The translations under genes were made by a program, and so were the position numbers. Shown here piece after piece: positions 11,452 through 20,333 of a DNA stretch of 53,203 bases (within the stretch, counting starts at the first letter, position 1; every line of letters starts with the position of its first letter). The notes under the pieces were generated by a model, which saw only the letters and a program-made list of their open reading frames with translations, did no database searches and was not told the DNA's origin. This DNA is from Priapulus caudatus. Taxonomy: Eukaryota; Priapulida; Priapulimorpha; Priapulimorphida; Priapulidae. The DNA lies in NCBI RefSeq assembly GCF_000485595.1, contig NW_014577891.1, positions 1 to 53,203 on the forward strand, given 5' to 3'.

Positions 11452-12132
11452 CATTAATGTAAAGTCCAAAGTCCTCCGCGTTGCGGAATATCCGCAAAAA
11501 TCGCGGAATTTGCGTGAATCGCGGAAAACGCAGTTTTGGAAAAAAAAGAGAAAAAAACCTCCAAAAATAACAAAAAAACGAAATTTAATGAAATAAAAAC
11601 TCTGAAAAAAATAAATAAGAAAATCTGCTTTAAATTCATCTTAATAAAGAATAATAAACTCATGAAATTAATATTTCACCATAATAACGCATGTAGTAGG
11701 CCTATGATTGATCTCCCATCTGCATCATAACAATCCGATTGCATAACCTGATCGGAAATTTCCATAGACAATTCGCGCTACTGCAATGCAGTCAATTTTC
11801 ACACTTGAATTAACATTTACATCTAAGCTCAGCCAACATCAATTCTAAAATAAGTAGCACTCTCCCGATTCCGTTGCCTCGATGCCAATTTTGGATACTG
11901 CACTGTATTACAAAAGAAACAGAAACAGAAACAGAAACTTGTTGTCTCACAAGCCTCTGCGCGGCTCGCTCTAATAATAGACACAGTATTCAATGGGGAC
12001 AATGAGGCAAGTAAATAGTTAATAGTATGCTTTAAGTTTTTTTTGATAGTCGGAAAATTGCCAAATTTACAAAGCGGAGAAAAGCGGAATTTTGGATATG
12101 TAAAGCAGAAAATTTTGGACTTTAGCTTAATG
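11452..12132. mobile_element. 665-bp hAT-like non-autonomous element
   Basis: The element at 11,460-12,124 begins taaagtccaaagtcctccgc. It ends with the near complement (reading inward from the right end: taaagtccaaaattttctgc). Flanking 8-mers cattaatg and gcttaatg differ at two positions, compatible with a mutated 8-bp duplication. The interior is A-rich with cgcggaa words and no transposase. Confidence 0.65.
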
Positions 12133-12172
12133 CCTTATTGGAAATTGGTGCCGAGGATGAAGTTGTGGTAAG

Positions 12173-13001
12173 TACAGTAAAACCTCGTTATACTGCCCAT
12201 AGTAATACCGCCAATCTCACTTATCGCCAGGGAAATGCCAGTATACAGATCATTTGTATCTATTAAATTTGTACGTAATTTAGCCTCGTAATACCGTCCC
12301 TCGTTAACCGCCAACCGCCAGCATTATGGCTATGTACAATTCTATATAAATGCATTGAAAATACACTCGTTATACTGCCATCGAGTGTTGGTCGGTATCG
12401 GTTGATCAGTTTCTATGGTAACATACACACAGCACATCCACGCGAGTCCTATATAATAGCAGTAGTATTTAGCGGTATAGAACTAGCTGTATAGTACTAG
12501 CGGTAGAGATTCCGCCCCCATCATCACTTAATACTCGGAGGTCAATTCAGACTGTAAATTGCGATATTTTGAGTCGAACGCATATTCTAATGAACGTGAC
12601 ATTACTGCCGTGTCCCTCCTACAATTTCACATGGATTCACTCATTTTGGAATGTTGTAAACAGAAGTCAATTTCAGACTTTGATTGAACCCCGGAATATC
12701 AAAATACTGCACGCCAACTTAAATGTACATGTACATGTGCTGTACTCCGGACTAACAAAAACACGGAAACAAACATGAAACTATAATATTTTTATTTTAA
12801 TAGCAATTCAGTTATAAAACAAAGAAATTTTGTTAATATGATTTTTATTTGTCATGTGATTTTTGTTTATAATCATATATCATCTATTTTGATTGGTTTT
12901 CTAGCAACTGGAGGCTATTTAGTGGTGCGATCTCAATACCTCGTTATAACGCCAATATTTCCCAAGTCCCGATGGTGGCGGTATAACGAGGTTTTACTGT
13001 A
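12173..13001. mobile_element. 825-bp pogo/Tigger-like MITE
   Basis: The element at 12,175-12,999 begins cagtaaaacctcgttatac and ends gtataacgaggttttactg. Both sides are flanked by TA, the Tc1/mariner target. The CAGTxxAACCTCG terminus is characteristic of pogo/Tigger elements. Internal motifs cctcgttaacc and cctcgtaatacc repeat the end sequence. No DDE transposase frame is present, so it would need transposase in trans. Confidence 0.85.
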
Positions 13002-13508
13002 ATATGCATGGATAATTTAGGCAGGTAATCAAATTGAATTAGTAAAAAGAAATGTGCTTGAATTGCTTTTCATTATCAGTAAATATAATTATTAATTACA
13101 TCACACTTCAGTGCCTCCCAAGTTTCAAATAAATATTGTTTCTGTCTATTTTGGCCAGTTTATGCTAATAAAATACTGAAGAGCCCATAATAATAAAGTA
13201 GACAAATGACTTTCTATAATCATCCTAATTACCAATTTTTTTTATATTTATAAATCAATAATATGACATATTTATATATATATTCAATGTATATGTATCG
13301 ATCAAGTAGTTATACTATATTATATACGTATATATATATATATCCATATATTGATGACAGCACATCTCGCCTCGTATTTCTATAGCATTTAAGATACGTG
13401 TAAATGACACAAAGTTGACGTTCGTTCGCATATTAGTGCAAGTAACTGTCTAGGGACGCTTCATAGTAGTAATCATGATTTTGTCTCAACCCATCATTGA
13501 ATTTTTCA
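13002..13508. other. No gene recognised
   Basis: Very AT-rich DNA with TATA/ATAT tracts around 13,260-13,350. Confidence 0.5.
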
Positions 13509-13695
13509 AGGTAGGGTATAGTAATATATGGTCAATAACTGGTACAATAATATAGTACTATATCTAGGATTTTACTGCAAACAACTGTACTTACTGTATA
13601 ACAAATCGTCTATACCCACACGTACTTGTTACCAGATACCTAATTTAATTGTTATAATTAATTGTACATCAACGCTACAAAATTTGAACAAATCG
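13509..13695. mobile_element. Fragment of the 599-bp TTAA element
   Basis: 'actgcaaacaactgtactta' followed by ctgtataacaaatcgtctata matches the terminal 150 bp of the elements at 19,785 and 36,928. About 30 extra bases interrupt the very end (gggtatagta ... ctatatctagg). The opposite end is missing. Confidence 0.7.
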
Positions 13696-14259
13696 ACCAT
13701 TCCGCCATGGAGATCTTTGAACTGAGATGTCTCCGGAATGTCCATCGAAAACTCAGCATCAACTGGGTCTATTTGGTCTGTAGCATCTAAAAATTCCAGC
13801 CTGGGAGAGAAATATTGCAACTTTTTTTACTGTTTCGCAAAACAAAGCTAATACAAGAAACAGAGACAATTTGAAAGGAGATGACCTACACCCCTCCACC
13901 CCCGCAAAAAATTGTAATTACATATATCACTTGAAATAAAGTGAAATGTGATACAATATAATGAAATAAAATGTAATGTAAGATGCTACTGCCTTAATAT
14001 TGTCATAGCCATGTTAATCAGGTAATAGAATTAGAATAGGCTTGCTACCTATATCATTATCATGTATATATAGTATATATGTATATGCCTATAATAGTAG
14101 TATGACTGAGTATCTACCGGGGCAGACAAGACGTACAAGTTTGTAAGACAAGACTGGTATTGTCAATCATTAGATTTAGGTTACGTATTAAAGGTATACT
14201 CCAATAACTATCAATGCAAACTTATTACGCATTTATTATTGCTAAAATAAGCTCATTAC
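13696..14259. other. No gene recognised
   Basis: AT-rich, no supportable feature. Confidence 0.5.
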
Positions 14260-14339
14260 TTGTCAAAATACATTTTCCAACGGTCTGACAAGTCACCACA
14301 GATCTCAAGAATACCCTATTATCGCTCACAGTTTCTTGT

Positions 14340-14462
14340 TTACCTTGCTACTAATTCCAGTTTTCGTCCTGATACTTTCTTTTTTCGGGCTCTAAGTTCT
14401 GTCTTTAGATCGTTTAAACTCATTTCTTCGTATTTCTTCTTTAGCATTTTGAAAACGATGCG
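14340..14462 (-). pseudogene. SAP-motif exon, copy 1
   Basis: On the minus strand a frame opens with Met-Leu-Lys-Lys-Lys and reads MSLNDLKTELRARKKK, then VSGRKLELVAR. This is the two-helix SAP pattern (hydrophobic-LK-x-EL...G-K-x-EL), a ~35-residue DNA-binding motif normally at a protein terminus. It stops at a possible donor (AG|GTAAAC), so it looks like a first exon. No downstream exon was located. A second, damaged copy lies 350 bp to the right. The gene it belonged to is unknown. Confidence 0.5.
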
Positions 14463-14512
14463 TATAATGATAATCCACGTAAAATCAAATGAAACCAGGG
14501 TTGCCAGATAGT

Positions 14513-14730
14513 CCACAGAGGTGGGCATATGTTTCCATAAACCAAAGTATCCTCGTGAAGTACACTGACGTCGCGCACGAACTCGGCTATCTCCGAAGTT
14601 GAATGCATACAGCCTGCTGATGGTGCTGGTGGTTGTCATTGTCATATTCCATACTACTACGCATATCAACTTCCGCATCAGACTTTCGGTATATCAAAGA
14701 ATGATGCAAAAACCCTAACCCTAAACCTTA
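14513..14730. repeat. Dispersed repeat with CCCTAA tail, copy 1
   Basis: 'gggcatatgtttccataaac' to 'gtatatcaaagaatgatgca', then aaaaaccctaaccctaaacc. About 90% similar to 48,603-48,812, which is tailed the same way. A third, short inverted piece is at 51,957-52,008, so the repeat is part of the subterminal DNA of the 48-52 kb element. Confidence 0.8.
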
Positions 14731-14743
14731 TATTATACTTTCT

Positions 14744-14817
14744 TTTTTTGGGCTCTATGTTCTGTCTTTAGATCGTTTAAACTCATTTCTTCGTATTTCT
14801 TTTTTGGCATTTTGAAA
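14744..14817 (-). pseudogene. SAP-motif exon, copy 2 (truncated)
   Basis: The minus-strand frame starting Met-Pro-Lys-Lys-Lys reads MSLNDLKTEHRAQKKKV and then stops. It shares nearly identical DNA with copy 1 and with its 5' flank (14,815-14,870 vs 14,460-14,512). The region between the copies is the CCCTAA-tailed repeat, so insertion of that repeat probably accompanied the duplication. Confidence 0.5.
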
Positions 14818-14974
14818 ACGATGCGTAGAATGATAATCCACGTAAAATCAAATGAAACCAGAGTTGCCAGATTATTAAACAATCTTTATCACAAAAATAT
14901 CACTTTTGAGTTGAGTATTTTAATCTTTGGGGGACACCAAAGACTAAAATACTTACTTAAAAAAGAGATTTTTT

Positions 14975-15160
14975 CCTCAATTCCAGGAAAGAATTTTGCT
15001 GTTATCCTCTGATCCTAGCGGTGCCCACCCCCCTAAATAATGAACATGCCCAATGTGACTTTTAAACAATCCTGCACTCCCCCCCCTCTCAGGCCCCGGG
15101 CATCAATCAATATGCTGCTCCAGGCAGGTATACACAGCCACGCTGTGCTGGCGCTGCGCA
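14975..15160. repeat. Dispersed repeat, copy shared with 30.3 kb
   Basis: Matches 30,312-30,495: 'attccaggaaag', 'agcggtgccc', 'aataatgaacatg', then gcaggtatacacagccacgctgtgc against gcaggcatgtacgcagccaggctgtgc. The 30-kb copy lies inside the hAT-like insertion in gag, so this copy is probably a fragment of the same element. Confidence 0.65.
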
Positions 15161-15319
15161 CTTTCGCTGGCTGCTTTTTTCGGCGACCTTTGATAATATA
15201 AAGTGAGGATGTCGTGGGATAGCCGCCCTTCACAATCCCTGGAACTGTTTTTCATCAATGTTTGGATATATAACGTAAGGAACCAACATTTGATTAAAGT
15301 TTTAGACAATATTATTTTT

Positions 15320-15683
15320 ACTCACCAACATGGGCGAGTCAGCTTTAGATTTTACTTGCCCGATATTATTTTCACTCGACAGTGGCGAGTGGGCGAGTGC
15401 CAAGCTCATTCGCTGTATTCCTACTCCTAGTCCTAGCTGGATAGAGTGAATTAGTTTTCATTCTAGTGGTCAAAAAATGTATCAAAATTCAAGGAAATGG
15501 TGAGCGAATTGTAGTGGAGTAATCATAGCACGGAAATCGTAGTGATTCCACTGATTATTCAATGTTTAACTATAAACACAAAGGCTCGCATTCCGGGCGA
15601 CTTTTCAATGAAATTCTGGGGCCCAACATTATTTCTACTCGCCTTGGGCGACTGGGCGAGTGTTAATTTTTATCACTGCTATA
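15320..15683. mobile_element. hAT-like fragments with 'ggcgactgggcgagtg' ends
   Basis: 'ttgggcgactgggcgagtgt' followed by taatttttatcactg at 15,640-15,679, and a related gtggcgagtgggcgagtg at 15,382-15,400, resemble the right end of the element at 29,308-30,792 (ggcgactgggcgaccgc). No target duplication was resolved. Confidence 0.45.
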
Positions 15684-15743
15684 GCCCGCGTACAGTTGCC
15701 GTAGGCCTGCGGCAACTATACGCGGGCTATAATTACTAGAGCT
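15679..15743. repeat. Short foldback of the 'tagcccgc' family
   Basis: 'ctatagcccgcgtacagttgc' and its complement flank gtaggcctgcg, followed by a partial outer arm (tactagagct). Same family as 18,702, 30,501 and 36,536. Confidence 0.75.
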
Positions 15744-15869
15744 AAGGAACAGGTAGCTCTAGTACTGTACATGAATTTCGGCAGCTGGCGTCCCTAGCGA
15801 TGCGCATCCTGCGTGTGGCAAAACAATCGCGTTCAGCTGGTGTAAACACTGTATAGTGTAGTTAATAAA

Positions 15870-17893
15870 ATGAGCGAATATTTTACATCCCTTGTGAAAT
15901 CAGACCAGCTCAGATATGCTGATAAACTAAGGAGACTTCATTTACAATGTGTAGAGACCGATGATCCATTTTTGCCATCCTGTAAGTGGGTTGACGACCT
16001 TTCAATGTGGCCCGATGTGGAGTTTGGCCACATATACGTGTATTTGGTCGATACACCTGGTCCATTTACAAGAGACTCTGAAGTGCTACCGATTGCTCGA
16101 AGCATTCGGAGACTTAGACATTCAATTATTATTTTAGTGGATGGATACAGATGTGTATGTACAGGTCCAGTTCTGATGACAGATTCTGTATACTGAAAGC
16201 AAAAGTCAACAGGTCGCAGGCACTAACTAATAAACCACACGGGGCGTGGGTAGGCATTTGCAGACGGACGGGGGCAATCCAATGTGGTCATTGCACCTGC
16301 ATGGCAGGGTAAGTAAATCTATCGACTCGAGTTTTATTCGTTGATGTATCTCATCTGAACACGTTTTACTTCTACTTCTACTTTTATACTGGCGCTTTCT
16401 ACTTTTGCACGTTGTTGCAACAAGTGCGGTAACATTTTAATTGTTGTATTCCAGACTTGGTGAGGTGTGTTCCCACATTGCTTGGATCCGTTTTAAAGTA
16501 GAAGCATGTGTCAGGTTGGGGTACAGCAAGGTGCATCACAGGTACATCAATGCCATGTGCGTGGAATCAGGGTTTCACCAAAAAGGTAAAACACTAACTA
16601 GTTTTTATTTATTACTGTTTATCTTTCTTCTAATTAGTACTTGTTTGTAGTTCTTTTATCGACATTTTGTTTGTAAATTGTGAATAAATGTAATATCCAA
16701 AAACTAAATTTAATCTTACTTAAATTACTATGACAACTATTTGCTCTGTGTTATGTAAAAAAGAGTATATACTTTTAACAGTATAATAGTAAATGTTGTT
16801 GATGTAGATGTATCTAATATACATGTATTTATTTATCTTAATGTTGTGTGCTTCCAGGTTGAGCCAGCACTGGTATTTAATATCAACTTTACCAAGTCAA
16901 AGAAAGGTCAGGATCCTCCATGGAACGTTGAACCACAGCGAGTTAGCCAGTTTGATGGCATTCAGAGTTTGCTAGAAGACTTGGAGGCAGTGATCCTTAA
17001 TGCGGCGATATTCACGGTGACCAAGCCTAAAGTAACTGACTGGTCTACGCACAACAGGTCGTTGCTGACACCTCACGTGTCTGGGCTGTCTGAAGAGAAG
17101 TATGCCACAATGAGCAGTGAGAGTCTGTCGGAAACATGCACGTCTGTGTTCGAAGCAATGACCATCACCCAACAGCAATCCGACCGCTTAGAACAAGAAA
17201 CAAGACGACAGAGTGATTGCTCGGGATTGTTTACTTATTGTCAAGGTAGACTAACTGCATCAAACTTTGGAGCCAGATGCAAGACGCACATAGATCCACC
17301 ATCAGCATCATTAGTCGCCCAAGTTATGCAGTACACAAGCTTCTCTTCTGCTGCCTGTTCGTGGGGACATAACCATGAGGCTGATGCTCTAGCAGCTTAT
17401 GAAGAGATTGTTTAAAAAACAACACTGATTTTACCATTTCACCGGTTGGACTTGTGATTAACCCAAGATATACCCACTTTGGAGCATCTCCAGATTCTTG
17501 TGTGGAATGTAATTGCTGTGGTAAAGGACTTGTAGAGGTAAAGTGTCCTTGAAGCACCAAAATACTGATCCGTGTAAGGTTAATGACACCAGTTTTTGTT
17601 TAGACCAGCATGAGAGATCATCATCACTGTACATGTGTGATACTGGCCTAAAGAACAAAAACAATTATTTTTATCAAGTGCAGGGTCAAATGGCTGTGTG
17701 ATGTGCAGTATTGTGATTTTGTGTGTTGGACACAGTCAGGCATCCACATACAGCGGGTGCATCGCAATGATTTATTTTGGAAGAGTGTGAAAGAGAAACT
17801 GGATGTGTACTATGTTATTGTGATTCTACCTGAGGTCTTGACAAGAAGAAGTGATCCAGCTTGGATACTAGCATCAAATAATTGTAAAAATTA
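15870..17893 (+). pseudogene. SWIM zinc finger + YqaJ-type nuclease gene, frameshifted
   Basis: Three exons. Exon 1 starts ATG at 15,870 (MSEYFTSL; KWVDDLSMWPDV) and ends at 16,308 before gtaagt. Exon 2 is 16,455-16,585 (ttccag acceptor, gtaaaa donor). Exon 3 runs from 16,858 (cttccag). The exon 1/2 junction restores a SWIM zinc finger, CTCMAG/LGEVCSH (CxC...CxH), a DNA- or protein-binding module. Exon 3 holds a YqaJ-like recombinase/exonuclease domain: SWGHNHEADALAAYE, HFGASPDS with the metal-binding Asp, and LVEVKCP with the ExK pair, then YFYQVQGQMAV. About five frameshifts (near 16,172, 16,530, 17,417, 17,550 and 17,700) break the frame, so this copy cannot give a full protein. It ends 35 bp before a TTAA-flanked transposon end, suggesting it was transposon-borne. 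As I recall, some Harbinger/ISL2EU- or Kolobok-related elements carry YqaJ proteins; I could not verify that here. Confidence 0.8.
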
Positions 17894-17907
17894 GACAGTT
17901 TATAGAT

Positions 17908-17931
17908 ATCACTAAAGGAGGCCTTTAACAT
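17908..17931. mobile_element. Transposon end at TTAA, copy 1
   Basis: atcactaaaggaggcct followed by TTAA. An identical end is at 19,551-19,571. Both are right ends facing minisatellite DNA. TTAA targets occur in the Kolobok and piggyBac superfamilies. Confidence 0.65.
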
Positions 17932-17945
17932 TGCATATGTACGTA

Positions 17946-18075
17946 ACCATGTCATCAAAGTCCTCCCCTTCTCTACACAAACAGTACCCTATGCTGTCTT
18001 CCCTGTCCGCGACAATAGTGTCCATGTCAGTCTCATCATTAACCGAGTTGTCAGTAGCATTTTGCACAGCTGTGG
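17946..18075 (-). pseudogene. PHD-finger exon fragment
   Basis: The minus-strand frame has an acidic stretch (NDETDMDTIVADRED), then YCLCREGEDFDDMV, the first half of a PHD zinc finger (C-x-C followed by the hydrophobic/acidic strand). The exon would end at ATG|GTTACG, after which the sequence becomes one partial unit of the 68-bp minisatellite. The second half of the finger is absent. PHD fingers bind histone tails and also occur as accessory domains of DNA transposons. With the acidic exon at 19.0-19.3 kb it likely formed one gene, now detached and inverted. Confidence 0.5.
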
Positions 18076-18690
18076 TAACGTAAATAACCAAAGCATTCGT
18101 ATGTTTTTTAGTTGCCTCTGTGATATTTAAAACACGTCTTTATGTTGGGTCTATGAATGTTGAAAATCAAATCTTCTGCCAAACCGGCCACCTGGCGGGA
18201 AAACGGCTGTGACGTGAGACCAGGTTCTTCCCGCGTTGCGCCGCACACAAAGCCTGCATCAGTGCATGAGCACAAAGCTATCCTCGGCTGTAACTTATAA
18301 TATATTTTTTTGCAGTATGTCGTGACTCATATTCGGCATAAACATCCAACTGCCATATTATTTATCATGAGCAATTGAGCACCACATTAAATTAAACCAC
18401 ATTAATACACAGACAATAAAATCGGTTCCAACCATATGCTGCTTTACTCAGCTCATGCCAATCTGCTTACAGTGTATACGTAATAATTTTCTGTTCTACT
18501 TTCTGTTTGTTCGCGGACCGTGGTTAGTTTACGTTACAGCTGACCTCAGGGTTAACCACTACATGCAGATCGATATTGATTAGTATACTCGTACTGTATA
18601 CACTGAGTTTCTTATGATACAAGTACTAAATGCACATTACACGCGAAATAACATTGTTACTATTACCAAGTGCATAAATTTTACGTATTA
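18076..18690. other. No gene recognised
   Basis: AT-rich; may be the intron between the PHD exon and the acidic exon on the minus strand. Confidence 0.4.
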
Positions 18691-18799
18691 AGTCCTGTCA
18701 TAGCTCTAGTACTATAGCCCGCTTACATTAACTGCTGCTGCCGCCAGCGGCAGTTAATGTAAGCGGGCTATATAATAGTACTAGAGCTAGTCCTGTCAT
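18691..18799. mobile_element. 87-bp foldback with 11-bp target duplication
   Basis: The element at 18,702-18,788 has arms 'agctctagtactatagcccg' and its complement. The inner arm cttacattaactgc surrounds a gctgccgccagc core. It is flanked by the perfect 11-bp repeat agtcctgtcat (18,691-18,701 and 18,789-18,799). Much smaller than classical MITEs. Confidence 0.85.
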
Positions 18800-19009
18800 A
18801 ATTTCCACTACGCTAAAACATTTACTATTGACTATTGTCAGCTTTGCTTTTCTTTAGTCAGGCCTACTGTAGTACTGAGGCTACTCTCTTTAGAAAATTA
18901 GTCAGTACTGTAGAATGGGAAATCTGACAGTTGCATAATCTGTTGGAAAAAACTTGGCTTGGCCTATTTAGCTTGTACTGAAAGTAAAAACATTTTATTA
19001 TGTACACCT

Positions 19010-19330
19010 AGTACCTACAATGAAATACTGAGCCAAACTCACCATTCAGCGACACTTCCATTCAGCAGTCTTCCTTCTGCTGGTTTGACGTTGCCTTGAA
19101 CATTGGCAACGAACTTGAACAAGGCATTGAACGTTGCCTTGAACGATGCCTGGGTAATCGTTGGCTAACGGTTCAAACATGTACGCGGCTGAATACAACT
19201 ATCTTCAACATGTTCAACTTCATTGTCTATGTCTACTTCATTTACATCTTTATCAATGCTGATTGACTGCTCATCCGTATCGTACGAAACTGATATAAGT
19301 CTAGAGACGACTCTGAATCGGTGTTCACAT
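19010..19330 (-). pseudogene. Acidic coding exon fragment
   Basis: The minus-strand frame reads VSRLISVSYDTDEQSISIDKD, then NEVDIDNEVEHVEDS, an acidic linker. It continues past one TAG through SFKATFNALFKFV, QGNVKPAEGRLL and EW. Codon-like composition and the acidic run resemble the linker before the PHD fragment 1 kb downstream on the same strand. No domain recognised, and the internal stop marks decay. Confidence 0.35.
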
Positions 19331-19550
19331 TAGGCTCAATTGTACACGCTTGGCAACAGGTAAACAAGCGAGAGTGCCTGGTCTCACGTCACACTACGTC
19401 ACGCGCCAAAGTAGGTGGCACTTTTGCGTTCCCGCAAATTCTTAACATTGTGTCCATCAAAAAATTCGTTTTTTTCATACATCCGTAAACCATTCAACCT
19501 GTAAATTTCTTAGTGGTTGTACATAACATAGTTAATTTGATATATGTCAC

Positions 19551-19571
19551 ATCACTAAAGGAGGCCTTTAA
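19551..19571. mobile_element. Transposon end at TTAA, copy 2
   Basis: atcactaaaggaggcctTTAA directly abuts the minisatellite unit gccgggtac. Same terminal sequence and orientation as at 17,908-17,931. Confidence 0.65.
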
Positions 19572-19784
19572 GCCGGGTACAACTATTGTAACGATAAGAC
19601 AAACTTGATACTCGCGTGCACGTATATATGCAATGGTAAGATCGGGTACAACTATAGAACTATTGTAATGATAAGACAAACTCAATACTCGCGTGCACGT
19701 ACATATGCAATGTTAAGCCGGGTACAACTATTGTAATGATAAGACGAACCCAATACTCGCATGCACGTACTTATGCAATGATAA
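19572..19784 (+). repeat. 68-bp minisatellite, left block (about 3 units)
   Basis: Units read gccgggtacaactattgta, atgataagac, actcgcgtgcacgtac, atatgcaatgttaa. Unit 2 has a 9-bp insertion. The block ends in a mutated TTAA (ataa) at the border of the inserted element. Confidence 0.92.
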
Positions 19785-20126
19785 AGGGATACTAGACTAG
19801 GATTTTATTGCATACAAATGTAGTTACTGTATAACAAATCGTCTATACCCACACGTATTTGTTACCAGATACCTAAATTAATTGTTATAATTAATTATAC
19901 ATCAACGCTATGAAATTTGAACGGCTCCATTGATACCCGCGACCGTGCTGCCATGCACCATGAATAAGTTGCGCATTTGCCAATTTATTTTGTACGTTAC
20001 AGACCGAGGGCTAATCACAAAGCTGCAATTATATTTATACCTAAATGCTATTTAACCGAACGATGTTAATTTTAGGACAAATTTATCCATAATATAACAA
20101 ACTATATGTCGTTTATAAGATATTAC

Positions 20127-20333
20127 TGTTGCGTTATAGAAACGTATACGATTGTGAGTAACTTAGGAGCTGTTTATTCACACGTCAGTGTGGCTTGCTT
20201 ACATGATGTAAAGAGCGCGACTGCCGCACGTGCAGCGCTTATATACGGCAGTCTGGTAGCAGGAGCCACCGTCACTAGCTATATGTTAACACTTGAACAC
20301 GCATTAACCAATGGTGTAATCACTAACACAACA
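20127..20333 (-). repeat. 3' LTR of damaged gypsy copy
   Basis: On the minus strand it starts TGTTGTGTTAGTG and ends ATAACGCAACA (207 bp, TG..CA). A purine tract (ccagaaagggaga) lies immediately upstream. It abuts attac of the host TTAA element. The matching 5' LTR at the other end is missing. Confidence 0.75.

Noticed and set aside
14975-15160. tRNA-like look of the repeat near 15.1 kb (possible SINE head)
   Set aside because: No A and B boxes with correct spacing found.
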